This document shows, one piece after another, positions 47,011 through 59,660 of a stretch of DNA of 64,000 nucleotides. Both the position numbers and the translations under genes were made by a program. Position 1 is the first letter of the stretch; every line of letters starts with the position of its first letter. Source of the stretch: Megamerina dolium (taxonomy: Eukaryota > Arthropoda > Insecta > Diptera > Megamerinidae); contig OY978529.1 in assembly GCA_963854835.1 (NCBI GenBank), positions 37,196,055-37,260,054 on the forward strand. The letters run 5' to 3'. The notes beneath the pieces were generated by a model that did no database searches, was not told the DNA's origin, and worked only from the letters and a program-made list of their open reading frames with translations.

Positions 47011-48340
47011 TTATTTTTATTACTATTACTCTATTTTATTTGTATCTCTTATTAAACGTACATAAATTAATATTGTTTTGTTTGCAGTTAAACTTGTTAA
47101 ATTCTTTCTTGTTGTTTTTTCTTTTTTCTTGTATGTTTTTATAAATTTCTATTTCATTTTTTCGTTACTAAGTATGTCTCAAACTCGAAAAGTTCAGTTA
47201 TTTTATATATACAAATCATTTGTATTTCAATATTTTTCAAAATGATTGGTTGATTGGTTGATTAGTTGTTGCATATGCATTCAATGTTTTTATATATGTA
47301 TATTCGCAATTTTTGTTACAATTTAGAGTATATTTTTTTGAGAATATATTGTAATAAAAATTCAAGCAAAATAATTAGGTGATTCATGAGATAATACAAT
47401 ATGTTGTATTGTTGTAAGATTACACGATTTTTAAGCACCTTTAAAAAAGCAACTCAACGAAATACAACTCTGCATGCTATGTTTTTGGATTGCTGTAACT
47501 GTTGTTTGTTGCAATGACACTTATGAGAGTACTTCACATATATCATATAATAATTTTGTTCAGCTTTGTTACTATCAGGACCGCATGGATTTTAGAGAAT
47601 TGGAATAATAAATGATTTTAGATACATTCATCAATATAGTCATTCAAGAAAAATTAGAAGTATAAGTTGAAAAATCAAAATTTAAGATTTTTTCTTATCT
47701 AATAGTGAATCATTTTAAAGACAGTCAAATCAACATTATTATCATTCAGGAAATATTGAAATTATAACTTTAAAAATGGAAATATTGATTTTTCTCAATT
47801 ATAGTTTCTCGCAAATATATAATTTCATGGAATAAATAATTTTAAAAACAATATAATTAACCATCAACATTATCGTAGAGGAAATGTTGAAAGCGTATCA
47901 CGTTAAATTGTTAATTTTCTCAATAAATATGTATCTAAACATATAAAATCAATATCTTTTTGAGGTTTAACATTTCAAAGTGTTCTGAGAAAACATCATA
48001 TAGTGCAAAATGTTTTATTTTATTTTATTTATTTATTTTCTTTTTTCTTCTGAATATATTTACGAAGAGTAGAAAATAATTACTAAATGTGATACCTATC
48101 TTTCAAATCATTCTCGTATGGAATGCTATTTTCATATTCATTTTTTACCAACATTAATTTTTTTTCATGCGGAAAAGTGACTTTTGGTTTAAAGTAAACA
48201 TTTCGTAAGCATTTCCAACAAAACTCCTTTATATTTTTAATTTCTTTGGATGGTTAAAGAAATTCTGGCGAAATAATTTTTATATTATTTCAAATCATCA
48301 TTGCATTGTACAATTTATTGTATGTATGTATATATGTATG
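47011..48340. other. No gene seen
   Basis: A/T-rich DNA, with ATTGGTTGATTGGTTG-type repeats near 47246. Confidence 0.4.
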
Positions 48341-48980
48341 AAAAAAAAATGTTGCCAAAATGTTGCTAACTACATGTTGCAGGTATTTCTCGAGATTTCA
48401 AAAATCAGAGATGACTTTTCGTGATATTTTTAAGTTTCTATGAAAAAAAAAATGTTGCCGAAATGTTGCTAGTTAGATGTTGCTAACATCTCGTGTGAAA
48501 CAAAACAGAGTAACTACTCTTTTGCAGTGAAAATCTTGTAAAATTGAATGTATTTTTCACACAAATAAACTTTGTCACTCTGCACGAAATTTAAATTTCT
48601 ATTTTAAAATGTTGCCGGAATGTTGCTAGTTACGTGTTGTGAGCATATCACGAGACAACATAGAGAAAAGCACACATTCATAGCGAAGTTTTTATGAAGT
48701 TTTACGTATTTTTCATAGTAATTAATTTTATATGAATTTTATAGGATTGCCAATCAATTTTTAATGAACTGTTATTCTTCACAATATTTTAAATCCATAC
48801 TGTCCACTGTCCCATTTAAATGCCTTTAAAATAAAAATAAATGTTGCCGATATGTTGCTTGTTACATGTTGCGAGCCCTCCATGAGATAACACAAAGAGA
48901 AGTAGTTTTTCGTAGTGAAGATCTTATGAAATTTCAAGTATTTTTCACAGTAATTAATTTTGTATGGGATTCGACAGCAG
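48341..48980 (+). repeat. Degenerate tandem repeat marked by ATGTTGCC
   Basis: The block AAAATGTTGCC.(A/G)AATGTTGCT.(A/G)TTA..TGTTG, then CTC..GAGA, recurs at 48349, 48452, 48609 and 48841. A shared GAA..TTTTA(T)GAA.TTT..GTATTTTTCA follows in the later units. Spacing (103, 157, 232 bp) is irregular, so units have lost or gained segments. Confidence 0.6.
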
Positions 48981-50870
48981 CTTAAGGAATTATTAAGAAT
49001 TTTTCTTTTTTGTTGTTTTTGTTTCTTTGACATTATTTTCGTTATAATTCACAAAAAAAAAAAATAATATATATTCATGCTCAACAATAGCATAAGAAAT
49101 TATATTGCGGAAATCTTTCTTTGCAATTTTTAATTTTTACTTTTCCTTCCTGTCGAGTTGTTTATTTATTTATTTTTATTTTTTTTTATTTTCTACCAAC
49201 ACACCTGGCTATATTGTATATAACTCTTATAATATTCTTTGCACTCTTACTTCTAGATTTCATCAAGTTCAGAACACTTCAACTATATTCAACAACATCA
49301 TTCACATCGTTCTCATGATTATCATCATCATCATCATCATCATTACTCTTCTCATCATCATCATCACTATAATAGTTTTTTTTTTCCTCTTATTCGTTTG
49401 CATTTTCTAATTGGAGGATGTCTTTAGTCTTTCGACTGTGTGTGTGTATACTATATGTCTGTGTGTTGCTTCATTTCCGTCATTCATTTTATATAGGTAT
49501 GTTTGTATGTAGATACGAGTAGATAGTTAGTGTGTATGGATACATTTCCAGCGCCTGAAGGGCTTATGGTAGTGCATATACGATAGTAGTACAGATAGAT
49601 AACACGCACACACGCACGCATTCATAGATATAAAAATAACTAGCAATCAAGAAAACATAGTGAGAGTAACAAAAGAAAAAGGAATTGAGGTCGCTTTTGT
49701 CTTTTTGTGTGTGGATATGTAAGTATTTGTTTTATGCATGTAAATAAAACTATAATTAAACACAAGGTGTAACTCAAAAAAAAGTTTCACAGCAAAGTAT
49801 ATAAAAATGAAGAATAGAATAAACATAAAGAGAGATGTAGCTCTCTATAGAGTAGTAAATAGGTATTTTTATTTTCAGCTCAATGAGAAAAATGTCAAAA
49901 AAAAAACGATAGCAAGTAAGAATAGCATATAAGAATAATTACAAATATACAAAGAAAAAATATAAATAAATACCTTCAAAAAATAACCAAAATATATCAA
50001 CAAGGTTTCGCCATAGCCTTAACCTTACAGAAAATATTCTAAAAAATTGCATACAGAAAAATACCACAATTCTCAAGGATGTAAATGCTGAAAGCTTCTA
50101 TCTAAGCTGACATATTGCAATATTTGCTTATTAACTCAAATTTTAAATGTTCACCTAGACCGTCCGGTAAGTTTGCTTTCGGTTGCTTTCATGTGAGAAA
50201 ATGCATATAAATGTCGAATGAGTTTCGAATTAGTGGTATGAGTAATTTTAATTAAAGATGGATTTGGATTTTAAACGATCGAATTGTTATTTTATTTATA
50301 TTTCAGTGGTTTTTTCACGAAAATTTATTTCGACACGTAGCCAATTTATTATTGATTTGATGGGTCGTCATTTGCCATAAATTTCCTGAAAATAACACCC
50401 CTGCCGTTAGTTAGTTTCATCTTAGTAGCTATACAAACTGTTATTAAAACATTTCGAAATATTCGAAAACTGATTTTTTTTTGCTCAAAATAATTGAAAC
50501 TTCAAATATTTTGTTTTCCTACTTACTTTGACTTGTTTCAAGAGTATGCTGTGTAATATGTACATCCTTTTAAAAAGATATACGATGCGTAGAATGTAAA
50601 AAATGCGATTGACATTTGTCGTGAGAAGAAACTTTTGCGAACGAATTTATATTTTTTCACTCGTTTACAAAAAAAAAAATGTTATCGAATAAATATGTTT
50701 TGTCAACTCTTCTTTGTGCTAATCAATTTTTTATGGTAGAATTTGTTAACCGGTAAATCTAGGGTATTAATATTCGAAAATATTCGAAATAAATGTTGTC
50801 GAATTATATTATGATGGCATTCGATATCACGTTTTTTCATATTCGAATATATTTTAGTACATTTATATGT
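48981..50870. other. No gene; microsatellites
   Basis: Includes a (TCA)n-rich stretch at 49318-49371, TGTGTG tracts near 49438 and an A-rich plus-strand stretch at 49660-50000. Confidence 0.4.
49318..49371. repeat. (ATC)n microsatellite, interrupted
   Basis: ATC/TCA units with interruptions. Confidence 0.85.
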
Positions 50871-50876
50871 ACAATG

Positions 50877-51240
50877 ACGATCGGAGATCGACGAACGAAG
50901 TTGCGCAAACTTGAAGAGGCTACAGGCTTATCAAAAGGATCATCGATTTCAATTGATTTGTAATATAAATTCATATATGAAACGCGTCTGCCTATAATTG
51001 ATAGTAAACATAATCGTTTGATAAATTCAAAGGATGTTTAGTGATGTTCAATCGCAATTCGAAGGGATTTTTGCGCCGTTTCGCAATCGAAGACGAAACA
51101 TGGATTCATCGCAACACACCAGAGACCAAGGCACTATCGAAACAGGGGACATCATGGCAACAGTCCATGGCTACAGTTTTTTTGGAAGCGCGAAAAGTAT
51201 GTAGCTATAAGGTGCCGAATAAGGTGCTTCCTTATTTCAG
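50877..51240 (+). pseudogene. mariner transposase pseudogene
   Basis: At 50886 a frame reads DRRTKLRKLEEATGLSKGSS, matching the helix-turn-helix region of mariner transposases. From 51041 another frame reads NRNSKGFLRRFAIEDETWIH then RNTPETKALSKQ, which is the mariner signature around the first catalytic aspartate (here in EDETWIH). After a deletion it continues as MATVFLEARKV. Later catalytic aspartates are missing. Frameshifts and deletions make it dead. The element ends were not located. Confidence 0.85.
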
Positions 51241-52939
51241 TTTTCAGAGACTTTATGGCTAACCCTCGTCTTTATATGTTAATAAGTTGATCATTTTGAT
51301 GGATGTCATCGAAATCGTATTGGATTTTTGTCATCTCACAATATTTTTTACACTGAAAAAATTCAAATTCAAAAAATCGAATGCACCGAGGTACGTAATA
51401 AATATTGCAACCTTTTTGTCAGTTTGCAACACTGCTACTGATACTCTGCTGTCAAATGGGAAAGGAACAAGAACGATCGAGCCCACAGACTAAATTGCAT
51501 CTAGAGCATTAAAATGTTGTCAGACCCACAAACCAAAGTAGTAAGTTCCCATACAGTTTTTTACGCTGAATCAAAAATGAGATTCTCCATCACGTTAGAT
51601 TTTTTATATATTTTAACCAAACTTCGTGAAAATGACGTGACATTTTTATAAACATTCGAGCATCTATAAAATCTCCAAAATAAAATTTGTCTAGCATTGA
51701 CTCAAATTCGACAATAATTTTTTGATTTTTTTTTGCATTCGTTTTTTTTTTTTCACAGACATTTAAATTTCACTATAAACGACCTGAAACCCCAAAAAAT
51801 AATAAATAGTTTTCCAGTATTATTGGTGTATATTAAACCTGTTTTATTTTATCGCCTCATGAAATCATTTTAAAATAAATAAAATAAAATCATAGAAAAA
51901 TTAAATTAAATAAATAAAAGAACCAATTTTTTTTTCTTAATATTTTATTTCATTTTATTTAATTTCTTTTAAATTATTATATTATTTTTTCAGAATTTTC
52001 ATAATTTTTGTATTTGTTTTCAAATTAATTCAATTATAATTTCTTTTTTCATTACTATTTTGCCATTTGTTCTAAATTAAATCAGTTTTTTTTTTCTTTT
52101 TTTTTCTTCTACTATTACATAATTATAGATATACAATAAACTTAAAATAAATATTAATTAGTTTAAAACAAAAAGGCAAATAACACACACAACATTCAAT
52201 GAATGTAAAAAAAACAAAGAACGATTAGAAAAATACAAGTAGATAGAACAGTTTTAAAACAAATAATCTTATTAACAAAAGGTTGTAATATTGAAAAAAA
52301 AAAACAAGTATACTACCATATAGTATGTATAGAGAAAGAGTAAGAGATATAGAAAAACAGAATATTTAAAAAATATGTATACACCTTTTTTGGCGGTATG
52401 TACTAACATATATGTATACCTACATAAGTATGTAAATATGTATGTTTTTATATATGAATAGGTATGTATTGCTACAATTAGAACGTACTTAATATTTAAT
52501 CATGTATTATTAAATGTTTTCTTTTAAAATGATTTATCTTCTTTTTCTCCATTTTCTTATGACTCTTTATTCTCGATTTTTTTTTTATGATTTTTTAATA
52601 TTTTCTCTTAATAAATTTGTCCACACTAAAAACTATTATATGCACTTATACGTTTCTCTGCATCGTATGTATAAATGTGTATATGCATATGTATGTGTAT
52701 ATGTGTGTATATAGCATTTAATGTGTATCACTGTGTGTGTATTTATATGTATTTGGACTTATTAATAATTCTTTTTCTGTTTTGGTTATAATAAAAGTCA
52801 ACATATGTGCATTTGATTTTTCAATTTCATAAACAAAGAAAAATGTGATGTAATGAATATGAAACTATAGATTTGTCTTCTTTTAATTGAAAATTGTTTT
52901 TTCTTTTAAAATAACATAAGAATAGTAAGAAATTTGAAA
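51241..52939. other. No gene seen
   Basis: A/T-rich DNA with T-runs and ATGT/GTAT tracts near 52640-52750. Confidence 0.4.
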
Positions 52940-54398
52940 CAGAGCTGGGCGGTAATAAGTTGTTTTGCAACAAAATCACATATGAAAATTACTGTAATCA
53001 ACCGAAACCATGACTGTAATGATACTGACAATCTTAAGAGTACGATTACATCAAATACTTGTGGTTTTCTTCAATGCAATTACTTGTAATCGTATTCAGA
53101 CAATTTTCAATACGATTACTGTAATCATACTTAAAAAGTAAGCACCTAGTAACTACGTTCTTTCGAAGTATCATTTCAGAAATCAGCTTTAAATTTTCTG
53201 CAATTTACTAAGAGTTCGATTAATGTTTTTTTCTTTTGTGAGCTTACTGTAATTGTGATAAAAAATTTTTAATTACAATATGATTACTGTGATGGTACTC
53301 AAACTGTCATTACATCATGTAATTGTTGTTTTCTTTTATTAAACTCAATTACTTTTAATCATACTCAGGAAATGTTAAATAGTACGACTGTAATCGAACA
53401 TAATTACTTTTGAAGTGCCATTCCGATAATCAGCATTACGATTTTTTAATGTGATTACATTTTCTTATTTTGATATCTACATATTTTTTCTTTTTCAATT
53501 ACGATTACAGTAATGGAACTCAAATAACAATAATAAAGTACGATTACATTATGTACTTGTTGTTTTACCTTCGTTTAGCACGATTACTTGTAATCGTACT
53601 CAGAAAATGTTCAATAATACTACTATAATTAAACGTAATTACTTCTAAAAGAAGTGGTCAAGCACAATTACTTTTCCATATTTTCATTACATTTACTAAA
53701 ATGTTTAGAAATTTTTTGAAATGTATTTCAACAATATTACTTTGTAATTGCCGGTCGCAATGCTTATTGTAATGGTACTTGAAAATTATCGAGTACTACA
53801 AGCGCAATGGTACGTTGTTGTTGTATCAGCTACGTATAATGTGATATTACGTCAAATAAAATTTCAATACAATTACATCATGTACTTGTAGTCAAATTGG
53901 CTTAATGTGGTACTACTACGGTAATTGTAATTACAAAGTAATCGTACTTTTACTCGTAATTGTAGTTAAATTTGATTTTGTAATCATACCCACAAAGTAA
54001 TCGTACTCATAAAGTAATGGTACTTGTACTTGTAATTGTAGTTAAATAGCTTTGTTTTGGGTAGTTTGAATGCAATTATTATAATTGTATCCAGAATGTA
54101 ATTTTACTCAAAATCTAATCGTACTTGTATTTGTAATTTTAGGTAAAATAATTTTTTTGGGAACTCATTACAGTAATTGCACTCAAAAAGCAATAGTACT
54201 TGTACTTGTATTTGTGGTTAAATTAATTTTTTTATGTAATATTACGTAGTCATCATAGCCACAATGTAATTGTACTCAAAAAAAAAAAGCTTGTATTTAT
54301 TTTTAGATTACCTTTTTGGGGTACTATCATTGACTTTTTGGTGCATTATTGATGTAATCGTATTCAAAAAGTTCATCATATTACTACACACCCAGCTC
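52940..54398. repeat. About 250-bp tandem array of GTAATCGTAC-like motifs between inverted ends
   Basis: The region is built from variants of GTAATCGTACT and its complement AGTACGATTAC. A longer unit recurs near 53059, 53315, 53552 and 53812, each starting with ATGTA(C/A)TTGTTGTTTT-like text followed by CGATTACTTGTAATCGTACT and later TCGAACATAATTACTT. Spacing is about 237-260 bp. The ends are inverted: GAGCTGGGCGGTAATAAG (52943) and the reverse complement of the right end, GAGCTGGGTGTGTAGTAA. CAGAGCTGGG is reminiscent of hAT termini, but no 8-bp duplication is seen, so membership is inference. Confidence 0.55.
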
Positions 54399-54626
54399 AA
54401 ATGTGTGGTATAAGTATGTATAATCATATATTATCTTGTTTCAGTAAAAATTACACTTCACCATACAATTTTGACATTATAAAACAAGTTTCCATGGCGT
54501 ATTAAATTTAATTTATTTATAATTTACATTTTCTTCTTCTTTATTACTCAAATTATAATTTTTAATTATACAAAAAAAAAATCGAATATAATAAATAACA
54601 ACAACAAAAAAAAACAAAATGTATTC

Positions 54627-54633
<7 letters not shown>

Positions 54634-54664
<31 letters not shown>
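54634..54664. repeat. (AAT)n microsatellite
   Basis: About ten AAT units. Confidence 0.9.
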
Positions 54665-56684
54665 CATATTAAAATATACGCATACTTGTACGTATGTAAA
54701 AACATATTAAAATTTACATTGCATTTTTCATTTATAAAAAATAAAAAACAAACAAAAAAACATTCATGAAATTTTAATTAAAAATTAGCTGGTGTATGTG
54801 AATCTTAAACATACTAAATTTTTAGTATGTATCGTATTATTTGTAAGAAAAAGCATAAAAATACAAAACTACATGTGAAAATTAACCAAAAAAAAAATGT
54901 TTTAAAATTTCTTTTTAATTATAAAATTAACATAATGATGGTGATAAATAATAGTAAAAATAATAATAATAATAATATTAATAAACGTATAATGGCTGCT
55001 TATATTTGCACATAATTTGTTATTGTTGCTGTGTAGCATTTGCTTCAACTCGCCGATTTATTGTTGCATTTTAATTAATTACTTTTTCCTCTTTTTCACA
55101 TCTTCATTTAATAATTTCGATTTTCTCACTTTCTTTTATACCAAAAAAAAATTTTTATTTTTGTTTATTATTTATTCATAATCTTTTGTTATCATTTACA
55201 TATATTCAGTGTTTTGCTTGTTGTGGGTTCATCACTTTCATTCACCACTTGTGTCCCAGTCACATACTCACATACAGTATATTGATGCATATGTATGTAG
55301 GAAGGTAGGTGCAATAATGTATAATGAATTTATTAAGATTTATATATTTTTCCTCTTGTTGTTATTGTTCATATTGTGTGTTTGCTCTTGTATTTTTGTG
55401 TTTCATTTTGTACCACCAATATTGAGGGCATACTTTAGCCTATTGCTTATAGTGACGTAGTTCTGCATTGCCTGGTCATCGAAGAGGTAAGCATAACAAA
55501 TAGAAAAATTTAATCACTTCTTTTGCCAGTTTCCCACTGAGTTAGCAACAAAAATTCCAAGTGTCGAATTATATAAAACTGATGAAAAAGGGCCAATTAT
55601 TTAAACAGGGATTGGTCATATAGAAGATATTGAAGGTTTAGGCGATAAGAGCAGCTTTTTTAAAAACATTGCAATTCATAGCATTGTAGCTGGAACATTT
55701 TTAATTAAATTTAGATTAAATTATAAAATTCTTCGAAAAGAACTTGCATATATGGACCCGATTTCTTCATTATGAGAAAGTCATCCTCTACGAACATTGT
55801 TATTTTTTATCTTTTTCCATTATCTTCAACTTCAATTTCTCCTTCTACATAATAGATTTCTACGTTTTTCAGAAATTTTAGTGTCTACCATATCTTTTAA
55901 ATACACAAACACACATATATCGCCATTATTTGGGGATTTATTGAATCAGATCATCTATCTGGATCACTTTTCATCACACATCTCTATTAATATAAGCATT
56001 TTTTGGGGAAATTTGTATCTTTTCAATTTTTTTAACTCTCTTTTAGAATAGTATTTAGTAATAAAGCATTTCAGTACAAAATTATTTAAAATTCGAAATG
56101 TATATAAAATGAAAGAAAAATTACAATTTCTAATAGAGGAACAAGCAAGGTAAATTATTAAAGAAAAATATTTTTTTTTTTTTTGCTCTACAAATGTTAT
56201 ATCTCTGCTTGACGAGTATATGAAATATGAAAGCATGAATTTCTGACGACATTACATTTTGAAATTCATCAATGCGATCATTTGCTTCACTCCAGCACTA
56301 CAATTATGACCACTTGCCCTACTGATTATGCTTATAATTCATTATTATTGCTGTTGTTAGCAATAATTGGTGTTTATACAAATGAATATGCAATCTTTTC
56401 TTCAAAGCCTCAACAAATTTATATCTTCTTCTTCTTTTATTTTTATGCTCTCAATTAAGCAATTCTCTATTTATATGATTATTCTTTTTATTTTGTTTAC
56501 TTTTATTTAATGATATTTTGCCTCATTTTGTTTTACATTAAATTACCTACACAATTATCAATTTATTTTAATTATTTCCTTATACTTTTTGCTTTGTTTT
56601 TCAAAAATTTTCACCTCTCTTCGAAATTTTGTATTGAATTGTTTGATGGGGGAAAGAAGATTTTGTGTGTGGAGTATATCTGTA

Positions 56685-56709
56685 AGTGTGTGTGTGTGTG
56701 TGTGTGTGT
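56685..56709. repeat. (GT)n microsatellite
   Basis: An uninterrupted GT run of about 12 units. Confidence 0.9.
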
Positions 56710-58101
56710 TTAATTGTATATGTGCATATATTTATAGTTTTATATTATTTATATTAAATTAATAAAGCGTTTTTTTTTCTCTCACAATTTCAATTTACTT
56801 GTTTTTATTTAATTTAAACAAAAATCTTTATCAAATGAAATTGTTTCTGTTTTCTTTTCAAAAATTTTATTTTATTTGTTTGCTACAACAACAAAAATTA
56901 TCATTGCCTTTACACCTAAAAAATAGAGTCTCGTGATTTATCATTTATTTATATGATGATTACTTTATTTTATCAATTCTTTTTTCTTTTTTAGTATTTT
57001 GCAATGTGACTTCATCTAGGCAAAATGTATATATGCAAGTATGTATATATGCAATGTTTGTATACATACCCAGTGGGAAATATTTCATATGAATTCTATA
57101 TTTTTGTCGATAAGCAATGAGATAATATGCTAAGAAATATTGTAAATCAAAGAAAAAGTTATGATTTTATCCATTACTTTCGAAAAGAACAAATAAGTAA
57201 AATAATTTATGTGTTTCTTTTGCAATTATATATTACCTCTTCGCTTACCAAGGTATACGTAGATGTTATGCATAAATTTTGTATGACTTAGCAATGTTAA
57301 AATTCAGAAAATTCAGAAAAATTGCTCCTTTTACCATTGTTGACATTTTCCCACTGGTACATACATACCACATGTACCTATTTAATGGATGTGGTATGAT
57401 GATAGTAATAAAAATTTTGCGAAAACAATAGCAACAAAAAATTTGCATTCATTTTTTCCACTTTGAATCTTTAATGAAGCATTCTGAGAGCTTGGCATTT
57501 GTATGAACAATATTAAGAGTTTAAAATCAAAATTGCCTTCAACGTTCATTGACATTTGAAAATAAAACATATGAACTTGTCGTATGTGCATTCTAAAAGA
57601 AAAAAATATATATACATAAAAATTTTTACTCGTACACACACACATTTTCTAGCTAGAAATGCATCCCGTTCATATGGCATCGATGTTCACTTGGGCGTAT
57701 AGGTACAAATTGTATGGGGCATAGAAAAATCATTGCTGCGGTTTATGAACATTCATATCCAATTGTATCATTATCCAAAAAATATCTGAATAAATATTCA
57801 ACAATAGGTGTGCCAATGTTGTATAGTTGTTTTAATCTTTTTAGGTGTGATGGAGTGTGCTGGTGTTTTGGTGGTGTTCATAGTGATGATAATGATGATG
57901 TTGATGATGAGGATAATGTGTGGTGTGTTTAAAGTATGTAAACGTGTCAACTCTTTTATTTTGACTATAGCAAAACTATAATACGCACATACGCTTAGAC
58001 ACATAAATATTCCAAGACACACACACACACAAATGTACACACGCATCCAAGTAACTCACTGACTTGCAGTTGTGGTTTAGTTCTTCTTTTTAGCTTGATG
58101 G

Positions 58102-58311
58102 CTACATGTGGCTATTTGTTGTTGTTGTTGTTGTTGCATTCTACTTGCTATTCCTGTCACTCATATCATTACTAATGAAGTTACTGGCTCATCCCATTTA
58201 TGTTGTTGGTGGTGTTGATGTTGTTGGTTTGTTGAATTGTACTTCTTATTTATGTAATATCATTTCCTTCTTAGAGTATATGATTTGATTCCGCAATGAA
58301 GTTGGTTTTAT
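58102..58311 (-). other. Candidate terminal exon of a minus-strand gene (weak)
   Basis: On the minus strand a textbook acceptor (ATTTTTTTCACTTATTTGCAG, with AG at 58312-58313) precedes sequence less A/T-biased than its surroundings. Two frames are open at first: one ends KPTSLRNQIIYSKKEMILHK with its stop at 58246-58248, the other ends KTNFIAESNHIL. Downstream on the same strand comes CAACAACATCAACACCACC and (CAA)n, typical of fly 3' untranslated regions. No domain can be named and no upstream exon is seen in this window. Confidence 0.25.
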
Positions 58312-58496
58312 CTGCAAATAAGTGAAAAAAATAAAATATGAAATCAAAATGAGCTTTTATTCATAGTAGTTTTAGTACTAAAATAAGTAGATTGTAGAAG
58401 TTATAAAAACTGGGCAGCATTAAATTGGGAATTCACTTTAATAACACATAAAATTAAACTATCTAAACTATGAAAAATGAATTAATGAATCTACAA

Positions 58497-59275
58497 ACAT
58501 ATATTCGAAAATATGATTTTGTTTGAGAGGTAGACGTGGTTCATATCCAAAGTCAAACTTTTGTTGTAAAAATCTTATTTATCGATTTTCGATTCAATAG
58601 CCATATATTAATGAATGAAAATTCTAAAAATATATATTCGAAAACATATTTTTATAGCAGAGGTAGGCGTGGTTATCACCCGATTACGCCCATTTCCAAA
58701 GACAAACTTCTATTATCATAAAGTAACCCCAAATATCGAATTTCATTTCGATAGCTTTTTATTTATGAGCGATAAATCGAAAAAAAAATTTGTTTGAAAA
58801 CATATTTTTATAAAAAAGATAGTAGCAGTTTTCATTAGATTACGCTCATTTCCATAGTTAAATTTTCGTTATCATAAAATCATCTCAAATAACAAGTTTT
58901 AGTTCGATAACTTTCCGATAAATAAGAAAACATATAATCGAAAACATATTTTTGTATATGAAGTGGGCGTGGTCTTCATTCCCTTACGCACATTTTTGAA
59001 TTTATCCATTCGTAGGTATTCGTATGATCATATGTACCGAATTTCATTTCGATAACTTTATATTTCTGAGCGATTAATTTCAAAAAACATATATGCGAAA
59101 ACATTCCTTTGTATGCCGCCGTACACGCCGGATACGACAATTCTCGAATATACTCGTTCGTAAGTGAAATTAGTTGTTTTCACTGAGCAACAGCTCGATA
59201 GCTTTATATTTTCGTATGCGAAATCGAAAAACATATATTCGAAAACATACTTTTGTATGAGAGATAGATCCATTC
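58497..59275 (+). repeat. Tandem array, about 150-bp unit (family Z), about five units
   Basis: Each unit begins with ATATATTCGAAAACATATTT or a close variant, then GAGGTAGGCGTGGTT, TCACCCGATTACGCCCATTT, and TTTCATTTCGATAGCTTT. Starts are near 58505, 58634, 58790, 58940, 59090 and 59234, so spacing is 129-156 bp. The last copy is cut short at the SINE relic that follows. A decayed version lies at 12110-12740. Confidence 0.75.
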
Positions 59276-59289
59276 TCGAGCATGGAGAC

Positions 59290-59660
59290 AATAACTACTT
59301 ATATTAGCCGATCCTGAACGGGAAACCAGTTGGTATATAACTTTTTCTGAGATTTGTCAGACACAAGGTTTTTCGTGTGGTTTTTACTGTTGAAAGAATT
59401 GCACAGCCCCACAGAAAAAAATAGTATATCCGATAGCCGTGGGAAATATACTCCGGATTTTGTGTCGCTAAATTCGCAGATTCTTTATAACAGCAAAAAA
59501 GGAGCCCGAGGGTTACGGCAAAAATCCAACCACGGACTTTGATCCGTCAGACATCCTATTTTTTTGCTTTGTGGGGCTATGTAATAAATTACTTGCCAAC
59601 AGATGGGCACCCTTTGTAAGAACCATTGAGCTGGGGTCCCTACCCACATGCTCTTTTTCT
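59290..59660 (-). mobile_element. Decayed SINE interrupted by a MITE
   Basis: Minus-strand SINE pieces occur on both sides of a small inverted-repeat element. To the left, CTACTTATATTAGCCGATCC and TTACTGTTGAAAGAATTGC; to the right, AATTACTTGCCAACAGATGG, then ACCATTGAGCTGGGGTCCC of the head. The join falls inside the GAATTGCCAATTACTTG block of intact copies. The centre of the head is deleted. Confidence 0.65.
59406..59578. mobile_element. Short MITE nested in the SINE, AGTAGGAT-terminus family (copy 3)
   Basis: The left end GCCCCACAGAAAAAAATAGT and the reverse complement of the right end, AGCCCCACAAAGCAAAAAAA then TAGGATGTCTGACGG, form inverted repeats. The AAAATAGGATGTC..ACGG block relates it to the elements at 9088 and 33882. 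It is about 173 bp with no coding capacity. Confidence 0.6.

Larger units (their letters stand above)
54399..58101. other. No gene supported; microsatellite-rich
   Basis: Contains (TAA)n at 54634-54664, (GT)n at 56685-56709 and GATGAT at 57885-57912. It may be a long untranslated region of the candidate minus-strand exon upstream, but this is speculative. Confidence 0.35.

Noticed and set aside
49105..49410. 101-codon Ile-rich frame
   Set aside because: Produced by the ATC microsatellite and T-rich DNA. No coding signature.
49540..49600. Possible minus-strand exon (frame with YMHYHKPFRRWK)
   Set aside because: A single short frame without splice signals or a recognisable family.
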